NCBI GenBank assembly: GCA_041879415.1
Contig: CP090851.1
Coordinates: forward strand, 2,666,001-2,730,000
Source: Vibrio chagasii
GTDB lineage: Bacteria > Pseudomonadota > Gammaproteobacteria > Enterobacterales > Vibrionaceae
Length of the DNA: 64,000 nucleotides
Direction: 5' to 3'
The translations under genes and the position numbers were made by a program. Shown here one piece after another: positions 10,477-20,474 of this stretch (position 1 is the stretch's first letter; every line of letters starts with the position of its first letter). Below the pieces are notes generated by a model. The model did no database searches. It worked only from the letters and a program-made list of their open reading frames with translations, and was not told the origin of the DNA.

Positions 10477-12129
10477 TTAAGCTTTAAGCACTTTGAATGC
10501 GTTGATTAGACCGTTCGTTGAGCTATCGTGAGATGTCACTTCTGCGTCATCAGCAAGCTCTGGAAGAATTTGGTTTGCTAGTTGCTTACCAAGTTCTACA
10601 CCCCATTGGTCGAAGCTGAAGATGTTCCAGATAACACCTTGAACAAAGATCTTGTGCTCGTACATCGCGATCAGGTTACCCAGAGAGCGAGGTGTAATTT
10701 GCTTAACAAGAATAGAGTTCGTTGGGCGGTTACCTTCAAACACTTTGAAAGGTACTAGTTCAGCTACTTCTTCTGCAGTTTTGCCAGCCGCTAGGAATTC
10801 AGCTTCCACAGTTTCTTTTGTCTTACCGAATGCTAGTGCTTCAGTTTGAGCAAAGAAGTTAGACATTAGCTTCTGGTGGTGATCAGATGCTGGGTTGTGG
10901 CTGATTGCAGGCGCGATGAAGTCTGATGGGATCAGCTTAGTGCCTTGGTGAATCAGTTGGTAGAACGCGTGCTGGCCGTTTGTACCTGGCTCACCCCAGA
11001 TGATAGGACCCGTTTGGTACTCTACTGGGTTACCTTCACGGTCTACAAACTTACCGTTTGATTCCATGTTACCTTGCTGGAAGTAAGCCGCAAAACGGTG
11101 CATGTATTGATCGTAAGGTAGAATCGCTTCTGACTCAGCGCCGTGGAAGTTGTTGTACCAAATGCCGATAAGCGCAAGGATTACTGGAATGTTGCTTTCA
11201 AACTCAGTTGAAGCAAAGTGGTTATCCATTTCGTGAGCACCTTCTAGCAGCTCAACGAAGTTATCGAAGCCTACAGAAAGAGAAATAGAAAGGCCGATCG
11301 CAGACCATAGTGAGTAACGACCACCAACCCAGTCCCAGAATTCGAACATGTTATCAGTATCGATACCAAACTCAGCTACCGCAGTTGCGTTAGTCGATAG
11401 CGCAGCGAAGTGCTTAGCAACGTGCGCTTCATCACCTGCTTCTGCTAAGAACCAATCACGTGCAGAGTGTGCATTCGTCATTGTTTCTTGAGTAGTGAAT
11501 GTTTTTGATGCCACTAGGAATAGCGTTGTTTCTGGGTTTAGAGACTTAAGCGTCTCAACGATGTGCGTACCATCTACGTTAGAAACGAAGTGCATGTTTA
11601 GGCGAGTTTTGTATGGCGTTAGTGCTTCAGTCACCATGTATGGACCAAGATCCGAACCGCCGATACCGATGTTCACAACATCTGTGATCTCTTTACCTGT
11701 GTAACCTTTCCACTCACCAGAAACGATGCGGTGTGTGAACAGTTCCATTTTAGCTAGTACAGCGTTAACTGCTGGCATTACGTCTTTGCCATCAACCATT
11801 ACTGGCTTGTCGCTACGGTTACGCAGTGCAGTGTGAAGTACTGAACGGCCTTCAGTCTTGTTGATTGCATCACCGCTGAACATCGCTTCAATTGCAGACT
11901 TAACTTCAGTCTCGTTTGCAAGAGCGAATAGGTGCTGCATCGTTTCTGCATCGATTAGGTTCTTAGAGTAATCGACCAAGATGTCTGAACCGAAACGAGT
12001 AGAAAAGCTCTCGAAACGTTTTGCATCTTGAGCAAAAAGCTCTTTCATATCCATATCTTGAGCAGACTCAAAATGAGCTGTTAGAGCTTTCCACGCTTGT
12101 GTTTGCGTTGGGTTGATATTTTTCAACAT
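10477..12129 (-). CDS. pgi: Glucose-6-phosphate isomerase
   Basis: Pgi interconverts glucose-6-phosphate and fructose-6-phosphate in glycolysis and gluconeogenesis. The 550-residue protein matches the family length. Phosphate-binding [12 protein letters not shown] near residue 150, the signature [19 protein letters not shown] near 385 with its catalytic glutamate and histidine, and the C-terminal lysine region ([15 protein letters not shown]) near 510 are all present. It is transcribed alone, with a terminator shared back-to-back with the CheX gene and a 326-base leader/promoter gap upstream that contains a nested inverted repeat nearer to yjbQ. Codon use and base composition are like those of its neighbours. 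Confidence 0.98.
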   Translation of the reverse strand: MLKNINPTQTQAWKALTAHFESAQDMDMKELFAQDAKRFESFSTRFGSDILVDYSKNLIDAETMQHLFALANETEVKSAIEAMFSGDAINKTEGRSVLHTALRNRSDKPVMVDGKDVMPAVNAVLAKMELFTHRIVSGEWKGYTGKEITDVVNIGIGGSDLGPYMVTEALTPYKTRLNMHFVSNVDGTHIVETLKSLNPETTLFLVASKTFTTQETMTNAHSARDWFLAEAGDEAHVAKHFAALSTNATAVAEFGIDTDNMFEFWDWVGGRYSLWSAIGLSISLSVGFDNFVELLEGAHEMDNHFASTEFESNIPVILALIGIWYNNFHGAESEAILPYDQYMHRFAAYFQQGNMESNGKFVDREGNPVEYQTGPIIWGEPGTNGQHAFYQLIHQGTKLIPSDFIAPAISHNPASDHHQKLMSNFFAQTEALAFGKTKETVEAEFLAAGKTAEEVAELVPFKVFEGNRPTNSILVKQITPRSLGNLIAMYEHKIFVQGVIWNIFSFDQWGVELGKQLANQILPELADDAEVTSHDSSTNGLINAFKVLKA

Positions 12130-12295
12130 GGTATCTATCCCGATGTTACTGTAGGTTTTATTCTAAACGTCACCTGGGTGATGAATAGAACCCCCGATTA
12201 GGCGAAAGTTTATATTTTTCTGTGATGACCAAACCGCGTCACCACTGAAAGATTCTTTGTAATTTTTTTTCACGACGTATTATGCCGTATATGAA

Positions 12296-12355
12296 GAGCT
12301 GTACCTTGAGATAAATCAGGATTAGATTTCCTGAGACAGGAATCGGTACAGACTC
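12296..12355. repeat. Nested inverted repeat between pgi and yjbQ
   Basis: Outer arms CTGTACC (12299-12305) and GGTACAG (12345-12351) enclose an inner hairpin TTCCTG-AGA-CAGGAA (12328-12342), with further partial pairing of GAG and CTC outside. It lies 105-160 bases ahead of yjbQ and 170-225 ahead of pgi. It could be a structured leader, an operator or a short RNA; no T-run follows on either strand. Apart from this and a T8 run near 12265 I see nothing else in the 326-base gap. Confidence 0.5.
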
Positions 12356-12455
12356 TGGCTCTAACATAATTAAATGTGAGCGAGACCTGATAAATTCAAG
12401 TTCAAAAGATAGCCTCAAACCACTTTTTTTCCAAATACATTATAAAGGATGGCGT

Positions 12456-12875
12456 ATGTGGATTCAGAAGACTATACACCTAAATGCACAAAAGCGTGGA
12501 TTTCATCTCATTACTGATGAAATTGAACAACAGATACACGATGTGAACTCTTTATCTGTTGGTTTATTACATCTATTTATTCAGCATACTTCTGCCAGCT
12601 TGACGCTCAATGAAAACGCCGATCCGACCGTCCGTAGTGATATGGAGTCACACTTCAATAAGTTTGTGCCCGAACGAGCGCCCTATTACAAACATACTTA
12701 TGAAGGTGATGATGATATGCCAGCTCACATTAAAGCATCGACACTTGGCAACAGTGTGACAATCCCTATCACCAATGGTCGTTTAGCTTTAGGAACATGG
12801 CAGGGCATTTACTTGGGAGAACACCGAGACTACGGTGGTAGCCGCACTGTGATTGCTACTATCCAAGGAGAATAG
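12456..12875 (+). CDS. yjbQ: YjbQ/UPF0047 family protein
   Basis: A 139-residue cytosolic protein of the YjbQ family. Family marks are [21 protein letters not shown] near residues 45-65, with the conserved His and Asn-Glu-Asn-Ala-Asp, and the C-terminal [13 protein letters not shown] followed by [10 protein letters not shown]. The family forms trimers, and thiamine-phosphate synthase-like secondary activity has been reported for some members, but the physiological role is unclear. It is transcribed alone after an AAAGGA ribosome-binding site and converges on the Omp85-like gene. Confidence 0.9.
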   Translation: MWIQKTIHLNAQKRGFHLITDEIEQQIHDVNSLSVGLLHLFIQHTSASLTLNENADPTVRSDMESHFNKFVPERAPYYKHTYEGDDDMPAHIKASTLGNSVTIPITNGRLALGTWQGIYLGEHRDYGGSRTVIATIQGE

Positions 12876-12909
12876 TTCATCGTAACCAAGCCTAGAGTAG
12901 CGAAATAAA

Positions 12910-12937
12910 AAGGGGGACACAGAAATGCGTCCCCCTT
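12910..12937 (-). terminator. Terminator of the Omp85-like gene
   Basis: AAGGGGGAC pairs with GTCCCCCTT. The T-rich tail lies on the minus-strand side, so it chiefly serves the gene at 12971-14179; on the plus strand it may also stop yjbQ transcripts. Confidence 0.8.
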
Positions 12938-12970
12938 GAGTAATAGAAAATTAAGCAGATAAGTCTTAGC

Positions 12971-14179
12971 TTAGAAAGGCTGGTTTATCATGACCCTAAA
13001 GGTCCCCTCATCGCCGCCTCGCGCCAATTCAGCACGAACAACAATACCTTCAACTTGGAAGCGAACCGCGCCGCCCAAACTCCACTTCATATCGGTATGC
13101 AGTGTTTTGATGTCGTACTCATCGGCAACGCGCCCGACTTCGGCAAATGCTACCCACTGCCACCAAGGTAAGTCGTAGTAGTTAATCAGTGGAATATCAT
13201 CCAGTGGTTGCCAGTCTGGAATTACCCTATATTCGGCAGAGTAATGGACTGCAGAACGCCCATGGTAACGCCCTCCGGTATAACCTCTTAAGCGGTATAA
13301 ACCACCTAATCGCGCCTGCTCCGTTTCTGGTGGGCGAGCGCAATCTTGCCCTGTGCAGTTATCCCAAGTCGGTGTATCAGCAGTATAGAAATCAAATGCT
13401 AAGACTTGCTGATCAAACACATCACCTAACGGGCCTAACGCAAAATACTGACTGTTTTGAAATGTCCACTTCAACCATAAGTCGTCGTTAGACCAACTTT
13501 CAGCGCCAGTAGTGAACTCAAGGTTGGTATGAGAACCTTTGGTTGGGTTGCGTGTGCTATCACGGTTATCCCAATCAAACGCTAAGCTAAAGCCTGTCGC
13601 CTCTTCACTATTATTTAAACCTTCCAACTCACGGGAAGTATAAAAAGGCGTAAAGATTATCGAGCTGACACCCGACTCGACTGGTGAAGCAAAGCTCACA
13701 TCTTTAATTGGTTGAAACGCACCTAATAAACCATGCTCAGCAACATTGCCCCATGGCAACAGATACTTAAACTCAAACTGATAGTTTTCTTCTAAGCCAT
13801 CAGCGATGGTTTTGTCATCAATCGATGAATCGTTATCGCCTTGAGAGCCAATGTAATACGGGTTTTCGTTAAAACGAGCTTGGTACATCTGAGTACTGAA
13901 CAGTATGTTCTCAGACAGTGCAAAGTTAAAAGCTGATAGGAAACCGACGTAGCTGTCTTTGTCTGAATACAGCGCCATACCAAACAAAGCGGCTTGAGGT
14001 TGCCAAACACCCTTTGCGACACCAGCAACCCCAAAGGTATTACCCATGGTTTCAGTGCTGAAGTAAAAAGGGACAAAGGCTGAATCTTTTTCTTCACTCA
14101 GGGCTGAAGAAGAAAAGCTCACACCGAGTAATGCCATTGCTGACATCACTAGGTGTCGAGTGGTTCGCTTGAATATCAT
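12971..14179 (-). CDS. BamA/TamA-like (Omp85) outer-membrane barrel protein
   Basis: A 402-residue exported protein with a signal peptide ending near SSSALSEE and a barrel of amphipathic strands running to the terminal Phe (VMINQPF). The segments LARGGDEGTFRVMINQ, LGGLYRLRGYTGGRYHGR and SAEYRVIPDW resemble the barrel half of BamA/TamA proteins, including the RGY motif near residue 295 that corresponds to the conserved (V/I)RG(F/Y) tip of loop 6. It lacks room for POTRA domains, so it is a barrel-only member, like other stand-alone bacterial surface-antigen family proteins of vibrios with unknown substrate. It lies 20 bases from alr on the same strand and may be cotranscribed. Confidence 0.8.
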   Translation of the reverse strand: MIFKRTTRHLVMSAMALLGVSFSSSALSEEKDSAFVPFYFSTETMGNTFGVAGVAKGVWQPQAALFGMALYSDKDSYVGFLSAFNFALSENILFSTQMYQARFNENPYYIGSQGDNDSSIDDKTIADGLEENYQFEFKYLLPWGNVAEHGLLGAFQPIKDVSFASPVESGVSSIIFTPFYTSRELEGLNNSEEATGFSLAFDWDNRDSTRNPTKGSHTNLEFTTGAESWSNDDLWLKWTFQNSQYFALGPLGDVFDQQVLAFDFYTADTPTWDNCTGQDCARPPETEQARLGGLYRLRGYTGGRYHGRSAVHYSAEYRVIPDWQPLDDIPLINYYDLPWWQWVAFAEVGRVADEYDIKTLHTDMKWSLGGAVRFQVEGIVVRAELARGGDEGTFRVMINQPF

Positions 14180-14199
14180 TTACTGTACTGAATCCATAG

Positions 14200-15285
14200 C
14201 TACTTCACGTATTCCATCGCTACACGCGAGGTAAGTTTCGTAACTAACTCGTAAGCGATCGTACCGATATGCTCTGCGACTTCCTCTGAAGGTAGCTCTT
14301 TACCCCAAAGTGTGGCTTCATCACCGACTTTATCTTGAGCATCCGGCCCAAGGTCGACCGTCAACATGTCCATAGAGACTCGGCCTGCAATAGGCACTTT
14401 TCGTCCATTTACAAACACAGGTGTACCGTTGGGTGCAGTTCGAGGATAGCCATCACCATAACCAATCGCGATAACACCCACCTTAGTATCACGCTCACTG
14501 GTCCAGTTAGCACCATATCCTACGCTTTCACCCGCTTTAACATCACGAACTGCAATCAGGTGAGAGGTAAGGGTCATCACAGGCATAAAGCCAAGCTCTT
14601 GTGCTGATTTATCAACAAACGGCGATACACCGTAAGAGATAATTCCAGGGCGTACCCAATCAAGGTGGCTATCAGGCCAAGCCAACAAACCAGCAGAAGC
14701 GGCCAGTGAGCGCTCCCCTTCACAACCATCAGTAAGAGACAAAAACAGTTCAGTCTGCTCTACCGTAGTCGTTCGATCCAGCTCATCAGCACAACCAAAG
14801 TGGCTCATGTAACGAAGAGGCTTAGCCACATTCGCACATTGATGCAGACGCTCAACGAAATCTTGGTACTGCTCTGGACGAACGCCCAAGCGGTGCATGC
14901 CGCTATCGACCTTTAGCCACACCATAACCGGTGTTTCTAAGTCAGCATTCTCTAGCGCGCTTAATTGCTCTTCGCAATGCACAACTGTTTGAATGTTATT
15001 AGTGACAAGAATCGGTAAGTCGCCCGAAGAGTAAAAGCCTTCGAGCAACAAAATAGGTTTAACAATACCACCAGCACGCAGCTGCAGTGCTTCCTCAATA
15101 CGGGCCACACCAAAGGCATCTGAGCTTTTAGAGTGCTTAGCAATGTGCAGTAAGCCATGACCATAGCCATTTGCTTTGACAACAGACATCACTTTGCACT
15201 GCGGGGCTTTTGACTTTATCTGGTTCAGGTTATGTTCAAGCGCATTCAAATCAATGCTCGCGGTCGCCGCTTTCATATACGTCAT
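14200..15285 (-). CDS. alr: Alanine racemase
   Basis: Alr is a PLP enzyme that makes D-alanine for peptidoglycan. The PLP lysine sits in [10 protein letters not shown] near residue 40, the catalytic tyrosine in SVGYGANW near 255, and AGRVSMDML, a conserved family segment, near 310. It is 361 residues from the ATG at 15285; a second ATG at 15276 (MKAATAS) also gives a family-like start. Only the first has a GAG-like Shine-Dalgarno sequence at a fair distance. It begins 6 bases after dnaB, the usual gammaproteobacterial dnaB-alr pair, so the two are cotranscribed. Confidence 0.97.
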   Translation of the reverse strand: MTYMKAATASIDLNALEHNLNQIKSKAPQCKVMSVVKANGYGHGLLHIAKHSKSSDAFGVARIEEALQLRAGGIVKPILLLEGFYSSGDLPILVTNNIQTVVHCEEQLSALENADLETPVMVWLKVDSGMHRLGVRPEQYQDFVERLHQCANVAKPLRYMSHFGCADELDRTTTVEQTELFLSLTDGCEGERSLAASAGLLAWPDSHLDWVRPGIISYGVSPFVDKSAQELGFMPVMTLTSHLIAVRDVKAGESVGYGANWTSERDTKVGVIAIGYGDGYPRTAPNGTPVFVNGRKVPIAGRVSMDMLTVDLGPDAQDKVGDEATLWGKELPSEEVAEHIGTIAYELVTKLTSRVAMEYVK

Positions 15286-15291
15286 TAGCGA

Positions 15292-16698
15292 TTACTCGTC
15301 ATCAAATGCAGGACCTGCATAGTTATCGAAACGGGAGTGTTGCCCTTGGAATGTCAGACGAACCGAACCGATTGGACCGTTACGTTGCTTACCGATAATG
15401 ATTTCAGCGATGCCCTTCAGTGAGCTGTCTGGGTTATACACTTCGTCACGGTAGATGAACATGATTAAGTCGGCATCTTGCTCAATCGAGCCCGACTCAC
15501 GCAAGTCCGAGTTAACTGGGCGTTTATCGGCACGCTGCTCTAGGGAACGGTTAAGCTGAGAAAGTGCCACAACTGGAACGTTCAACTCCTTGGCTAACGC
15601 TTTAAGGGAACGTGAAATCTCGGCGATCTCAAGGGTACGGTTATCAGACAGTGAAGGTACACGCATCAGTTGAAGGTAGTCGATCATGATCATTGAAAGA
15701 CCGTCATGTTCACGAGCAATACGACGCGCACGAGAACGTACTTCGGTTGGCGTTAGGCCAGAGCTGTCATCAATGTACATGTTCTTCTTATCCATGAGGA
15801 TACCCATGGTCGAAGAGATACGAGCCCAGTCTTCGTCATCAAGTTGACCGGTACGAATTTTGGTTTGGTCCACGCGAGACAAGGATGCAAGCATACGCAT
15901 CATCAGCTGTTCGCCTGGCATCTCTAGAGAGAAGATAAGCACTGGCTTATCTTGTTTCATCGCCGCGTTTTCACACAAGTTCATCGCAAATGTGGTTTTA
16001 CCCATCGATGGACGTGCCGCCACAATGATTAAATCAGAACCTTGTAGACCTGCCGTTTTCTTGTTGAGGTCATTAAAGCCGGTATCGACACCTGTCACAC
16101 CATCTTGCGGAGTTTTGTACAGGATTTCGATACGCTCTAGCGTCTTCTCAAGAATGCTGTCTACGTTTTGAGGGCCTTCGTTTTCACTTGCACGACCTTC
16201 GGCAATCGCGAATACTTTACTTTCAGCAAGGTCGAGCAGGTCCTCTGATGTACGACCTTGTGGATCGTAACCAGAATCAGCGATCTCATTCGCCACACCA
16301 ATCAAGCTGCGAACCAATGCACGCTGAGCGACGATATCCGCATAAGCGTTAATGTTAGCCGCACTTGGCGTGTTCTTAGCTAGGTCAGCAAGGTAGGCAA
16401 AGCCACCCACTTCTTCAAGTTGCTCACGCAGCTCTAAGTGTTCAGAGAGTGTAATAAGATCCAGAGGAGAGCTTTCTTCAAGGATATCTTTTACCGCTTC
16501 AAAGATCAGACGGTGAGGACGACTATAAAAGTCTTTGGCCACAACCTTTTCAGCAACCGTATCCCAGCGTTCGTTATCTAATAACAAACCGCCAATAACA
16601 GATTGCTCAGCTTCTAATGAATGTGGCGGGACCTTGATGGCGTCCACCTGATCTTTGGCTGATTTCTGACTTTTGGTATCCACTATGACTACACTCAA
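15292..16698 (-). CDS. dnaB: Replicative DNA helicase
   Basis: DnaB is the hexameric 5'-3' helicase that opens the replication fork and binds primase. The 468-residue protein has the N-terminal domain (PPHSLEAEQSVIGGLLLDN start), the linker, and the RecA-like domain with Walker A ARPSMGKTTFAMN near 230, Walker B MIMIDYLQLM near 330 and the arginine finger region SGSIEQDADLIMFIYRDE near 410. There is no intein. It is followed at once by alr. The usual neighbours upstream, rplI-rpsR-rpsF, are here separated by an inserted plus-strand DUF481 gene. Confidence 0.98.
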   Translation of the reverse strand: MSVVIVDTKSQKSAKDQVDAIKVPPHSLEAEQSVIGGLLLDNERWDTVAEKVVAKDFYSRPHRLIFEAVKDILEESSPLDLITLSEHLELREQLEEVGGFAYLADLAKNTPSAANINAYADIVAQRALVRSLIGVANEIADSGYDPQGRTSEDLLDLAESKVFAIAEGRASENEGPQNVDSILEKTLERIEILYKTPQDGVTGVDTGFNDLNKKTAGLQGSDLIIVAARPSMGKTTFAMNLCENAAMKQDKPVLIFSLEMPGEQLMMRMLASLSRVDQTKIRTGQLDDEDWARISSTMGILMDKKNMYIDDSSGLTPTEVRSRARRIAREHDGLSMIMIDYLQLMRVPSLSDNRTLEIAEISRSLKALAKELNVPVVALSQLNRSLEQRADKRPVNSDLRESGSIEQDADLIMFIYRDEVYNPDSSLKGIAEIIIGKQRNGPIGSVRLTFQGQHSRFDNYAGPAFDDE

Positions 16699-16858
16699 TA
16701 ACTAATAATGATCGTTCATTATACCCAAGAACACTCATTTGTAATCCGATCCTATGAGTTTGTTTTATTCTTCAGGAAGAATTTACTTATTGCTGACGGA
16801 ATTAACCAAGGGTAGCATTACGATCTCGCCATTCATTCACTGTATAACTGAGGTATGC

Positions 16859-17743
16859 GTGTCCAAACTATTGGCTCTGAGCACTGGTATTTTATGCACT
16901 GGTCTCTTGAGCACTCCGATGGCTTTAGCTGATGATGCTAAAACCGATGTTGATGCAATCCTCGACTCGATAGTAGTACCAGAACCTACTGCTGAGCCGA
17001 TCGTCGTTGCACCAGCACCTGAAGAAAAAGATATGGATATCGCCCCAAGTGATACGAGTGACACAGAACTGCCAAGCCCACTAAAAACTGAAGTCGAATT
17101 TGGATATCAGTCGCATACTGGTAATTCCGATTCACGCTCTCTAAACGCACGCCTAAACGGTGAGTACACCGCTGGCCGCCACAGAACCAGTGGCGAATGG
17201 AAATACTACAACCTCTACAAAGATGGCGAAGAAGATAAAAGGCAATCGACTTACACGGCTCAGAGTGACTACAAGTTAAGTCCTAAAACCTATCTTTACG
17301 GCAGTTTTAAAGGCGTCGATTCACGCTACAGCGCTTACTTTAAGGACTACACCGTTTCGAGTGGTCTGGGTTACCAGTTTTCGAATACCGAAGAGTTTGT
17401 ATTGGAAGTGGAAGTGGGCCCGGGTTTCCGTTACCAAGAACCAAACCTCGATGAGATCGACGATGATGACATCATCTTCCCAGAGATCGTTGAAGAAGCG
17501 ATTTTCCGTGGTAACGTGAATACGTCTTGGCAGGTGTTGAAGAATTTGCAGCTAAAAGCCGATGTAACATTGGTGTCTGGTCACAGTAACTTGAAGTTCG
17601 ATACCGAGTTAGAAGCGATCAACGATATTACTGACAATATCGCGCTGAAGATTGCACACTCTCGCCAGTACCACGACAAGGTACCCGAGGGGCTAGATAA
17701 AGAAGACTCGGTTCTCTCCATAAACCTGTTGTTCCAATTCTAA
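16859..17743 (+). CDS. DUF481 family outer-membrane protein
   Basis: An exported beta-barrel-like protein of about 294 residues. I place the start at the GTG at 16859, preceded by GAGG at 16851, because it begins exactly at a signal peptide (SKLLALSTGILCTGLL, cleaved near MALA). The longer frame from 16754 puts 35 odd residues in front. After an acidic Pro-rich linker (VPEPTAEPIVVAPAPEEK), strands such as VEFGYQSHTGNSDSRSLNA and KTYLYGSFKGVDSRYSAYFKD follow the DUF481 pattern, ending LLFQF with a terminal Phe. DUF481 proteins are salt-induced outer-membrane proteins of unknown activity. It stands alone on the plus strand between dnaB and rplI. Confidence 0.82.
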   Translation: MSKLLALSTGILCTGLLSTPMALADDAKTDVDAILDSIVVPEPTAEPIVVAPAPEEKDMDIAPSDTSDTELPSPLKTEVEFGYQSHTGNSDSRSLNARLNGEYTAGRHRTSGEWKYYNLYKDGEEDKRQSTYTAQSDYKLSPKTYLYGSFKGVDSRYSAYFKDYTVSSGLGYQFSNTEEFVLEVEVGPGFRYQEPNLDEIDDDDIIFPEIVEEAIFRGNVNTSWQVLKNLQLKADVTLVSGHSNLKFDTELEAINDITDNIALKIAHSRQYHDKVPEGLDKEDSVLSINLLFQF

Positions 17744-17840
17744 TTTCCATGGCTGTTTGTTCAGCCATCAGAGCTTTTTGATCATAGTAAGCTTTTTACC
17801 TACTGTAACCCTCCCTTACCCTTTCCTATATTCCAGACAT

Positions 17841-17868
17841 AAAAAAACACCAGCCGAAGCTGGTGTTT
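17841..17868 (-). terminator. Terminator of rpsF-rpsR-rplI
   Basis: AACACCAGC pairs with GCTGGTGTT around a CGAA tetraloop (TTCG on the minus strand), with seven Ts at the minus-strand exit. A textbook terminator past rplI. Confidence 0.9.
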
Positions 17869-17907
17869 AAAACTTTCATAAAGAAAGAATTCGTCTTGGT
17901 ACTGAAA

Positions 17908-18360
17908 TTACTCAGCTGCAACGATAGCGATTTTCGCAGTAGCAAAAACTTCAGAGTGAAGTTGGATGCTTACTTCGAATTCGCCGATGTTACGTAGAGC
18001 GCCTTCAGGTAGGCGTACTTCGCTCTTAGCTACTGCAACACCTGCCGCTGTGATAGCGTCAGCGATGTCACGAGTACCGATAGAACCGAATAGTTTACCT
18101 TCGTCACCAGCTTTAGAAGCGATAGAAACGCCTTCTAGAGCGTTAACTTTCTCTGCACGAGCTTCAGCAGCAGCTAGTTGCTCAGCAACTTTAGCTTCTA
18201 GTTCAGCACGACGAGTTTCGAACATAGCAACGTTGTCTTTAGTTGCCATAACTGCTTTACCCTGTGGGATAAGGAAGTTACGAGCGTAACCAGATTTAAC
18301 GTTTACTTGGTCGCCAAGGCCACCTAGGTTACCGATCTTATCAAGTAGAATAACTTGCAT
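17908..18360 (-). CDS. rplI: 50S ribosomal protein L9
   Basis: L9 binds domain V of 23S rRNA near the L1 stalk and helps keep the reading frame. The 150-residue protein begins [19 protein letters not shown] and has the two-lobed architecture: an N-terminal domain with the [15 protein letters not shown] signature, a long charged helix around residues 50-75 ([18 protein letters not shown]), and a C-terminal domain with [15 protein letters not shown]. It is the last gene of the rpsF-rpsR-rplI operon, 38 bases after rpsR, and a strong terminator follows. Confidence 0.98.
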   Translation of the reverse strand: MQVILLDKIGNLGGLGDQVNVKSGYARNFLIPQGKAVMATKDNVAMFETRRAELEAKVAEQLAAAEARAEKVNALEGVSIASKAGDEGKLFGSIGTRDIADAITAAGVAVAKSEVRLPEGALRNIGEFEVSIQLHSEVFATAKIAIVAAE

Positions 18361-18398
18361 TATCTTAGTCCTCTTAAACTATTATTAACTATTACCGA

Positions 18399-18629
<231 letters not shown>

Positions 18630-18735
18630 CTATCTCCTGATCTTAAATTTAATAATGCAGCCTTTCAAAACTTAGAAAGTGGTGAAAGACTTAAAACAAG
18701 TTGAGAATTTTTTAAGGCATTAAGCCAAAAAAGAA

Positions 18736-19125
18736 TTACTCAGCAGCTGCTTCTGGTTTAGCTTCTGTACGCTCTTCGCGACGAGGAGCACGCTCTGCAC
18801 GCTCTTCTTTTTGCTTAAGCATAATAGATTGCTCAGTCACAGCGCCTTTAGTGCGCATGATCATGTTACGTAGAACTGCATCGTTGAAACGGAAAGCAGT
18901 TTCTAGCTCGTCAATCACTTCTTGACCAGCTTCAACGTTCATAAGAACGTAGTGAGCTTTGTGAAGCTTGTTGATTGGGTAAGCCATTTGACGACGACCC
19001 CAGTCTTCTAGACGGTGGATAGTACCGCCAGCTTCAGTGATAGAACCAGTGTAACGCTCGATCATGCCAGCAACTTGCTCGCTTTGATCAGGGTGAACCA
19101 TGAATACGATTTCGTAATGACGCAT
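18736..19125 (-). CDS. rpsF: 30S ribosomal protein S6
   Basis: S6 binds 16S rRNA with S18. The protein starts [18 protein letters not shown] and carries the family segments [31 protein letters not shown]. The C-terminal tail after about residue 105 is Glu/Arg/Ala-rich ([19 protein letters not shown]); in E. coli this tail receives extra glutamates from RimK. It is the first gene of the operon. Its leader can form a hairpin, perhaps the S6:S18 feedback site, and a 266-bp repeat lies farther upstream. Confidence 0.98.
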   Translation of the reverse strand: MRHYEIVFMVHPDQSEQVAGMIERYTGSITEAGGTIHRLEDWGRRQMAYPINKLHKAHYVLMNVEAGQEVIDELETAFRFNDAVLRNMIMRTKGAVTEQSIMLKQKEERAERAPRREERTEAKPEAAAE

Positions 19126-19163
19126 TTGGTTGCTCCTTACGGATTATTAGCTTCCACGAATGG

Positions 19164-19208
19164 CTCGGTCGTCCAGAGGAAGCAAGGAACTAAAGATAAA
19201 TGACCGAG
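19164..19208 (-). promoter_or_regulatory. Candidate S6:S18 autoregulatory leader hairpin
   Basis: On the minus strand, CTCGGTC (19202-19208) pairs perfectly with GACCGAG (19164-19170), 40-80 bases ahead of the rpsF start. An S6:S18-binding leader is known ahead of rpsF in many bacteria. I see the hairpin but not the full known consensus, so the role is inferred. Confidence 0.4.
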
Positions 19209-19295
19209 TTTTAAGGACGGCAAATATTATAGAAAGAACCCTGTATTGGCAAGTGGTATTTGGCGAATAATAAAACAGTTTTTCTTTCGCCATTT

Positions 19296-19561
19296 AGGGG
19301 CTGTTAATCTTTCGAGCTGGCTTTTGCAGCTCTTTGTGGGAAATTTATACAAGACAGAGGCTTTGACGTGTAGCTAGCCTACATAAAAAGCCGATAACGC
19401 AGTAGAAATGAACCACAAAGGCTGCCCGAAGGGTTCGGCTAAAATCGTTTTATGCTTTGTTGAAGAATATTTGCTTAGAATGACTAGGCTACATACTCTT
19501 CGCCGCACCTAAAACGATTTTATCTCGAACAAAATTCAACCACGAAAGAGCAACAGCCCCT
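19296..19561. repeat. 266-bp structured intergenic repeat, copy a (element R2a)
   Basis: The element starts AGGGGCTGTT and ends AACAGCCCCT, and it aligns without gaps to the 266-bp copy at 45731-45996 at about 81% identity (215 of 266 by hand count). Besides the pairing ends it holds four internal stems, in offsets from its first base: 31-44 with 118-130, enclosing a smaller GGCTT/AAGCC hairpin; CCGAA-GGG-TTCGG near 131-143; a 12-bp stem 146-157 with 215-226; and within that 167-175 with 198-206. Many differences between the copies are compensatory. There is no coding frame. It lies between the rpsF leader and the rlmB terminator. It may be a non-autonomous mobile element or a family of structured RNAs. 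Confidence 0.75.
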
Positions 19562-19601
19562 TACCATCCGTGGTTCTTTCGATTTCTGACTCTATGCCCT
19601 T

Positions 19602-19633
19602 AAAAAAACGCCCACCAGCATGTGGTGGGCGTT
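19602..19633 (-). terminator. Terminator of rlmB
   Basis: AACGCCCACCA pairs with TGGTGGGCGTT around GCATG, with seven Ts on the minus-strand exit side. Confidence 0.9.
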
Positions 19634-19659
19634 AGAAATAAATCAATTCGATTAGTAAT

Positions 19660-20400
19660 TTACTGCGCTAGACGCTGACGTACCGCTTCAAACAGACAAA
19701 TACCAGAAGCCACTGACACGTTCAGGCTTGATACACTACCTGCCATCGGAATCTTGATTAGGTCATCACAGGTTTCACGCGTTAAACGACGCATACCGTC
19801 GCCTTCTGCACCCATTACTACAGCTAGAGGGCCGGTTAGCTTCGCTTGGTAGATATCGTGCGTCGCTTCGCCCGCTGTACCCACGAACCATACACCTTGT
19901 TCTTGCAGAGCACGCATTGTGCGAGCTAAGTTGGTTACACGTACTAGAGGAACTGTTTCAGCAGCACCACATGCAACCTTGCTAACCGTTGCTGTTAACG
20001 GCGAAGAGCGGTCTTTAGGTACGATAACCGCAGCAACACCAGCCGCATCCGCATTACGCAGACAAGCACCTAGGTTATGAGGGTCTGTTACGCCATCGAG
20101 AACCAACAGCAATGGCTGCTCGTGTTGAGCTAGGATGTCATCTAGGTGAGTTTCGTTAAGCTGCTTAGCAGGCTTCACCTTAGCGATAATACCTTGGTGG
20201 TTTGCACCTTGTGCTTTGTCATCCAACGGCTTACGGCCCATCTGTTGAATGGATACACCAAACTGTTGTAGCTGATTCAGTAGTGGCAAAAGGCGCTCGT
20301 CTTGACGACCTTTCAGCACATATGCTTCGATGAAACGCGCTGGGTCTTTTTCTAGTACAGCTTTCACCGCGTGAATACCGTAAATAAATTCGTTACTCAT
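19660..20400 (-). CDS. rlmB: 23S rRNA (guanosine-2'-O)-methyltransferase
   Basis: RlmB methylates G2251 in the peptidyl-transferase P-loop of 23S rRNA. The 246-residue SpoU-family protein has an N-terminal L30e-like substrate-binding domain ([14 protein letters not shown]) and a knotted catalytic domain with the three SpoU motifs: [20 protein letters not shown] near 100, [12 protein letters not shown] near 190 and [23 protein letters not shown] near 215. It lies downstream of rnr, separated by 138 bases that contain a perfect hairpin and no terminator, so it is probably cotranscribed with rnr as in enterics. Confidence 0.97.
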   Translation of the reverse strand: MSNEFIYGIHAVKAVLEKDPARFIEAYVLKGRQDERLLPLLNQLQQFGVSIQQMGRKPLDDKAQGANHQGIIAKVKPAKQLNETHLDDILAQHEQPLLLVLDGVTDPHNLGACLRNADAAGVAAVIVPKDRSSPLTATVSKVACGAAETVPLVRVTNLARTMRALQEQGVWFVGTAGEATHDIYQAKLTGPLAVVMGAEGDGMRRLTRETCDDLIKIPMAGSVSSLNVSVASGICLFEAVRQRLAQ

Positions 20401-20474
20401 TGTCTCAAATTACTCTTATTGCTCAGAGATGAACGGCACTAACTCCAATGCATTCAGCTCTGCGTTGTTTATTT

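Noticed and set aside
16754..16858. N-terminal extension of the DUF481 protein from the ATG at 16754
   Set aside because: The extension precedes a complete signal peptide and lacks a ribosome-binding site; the GTG at 16859 has one.
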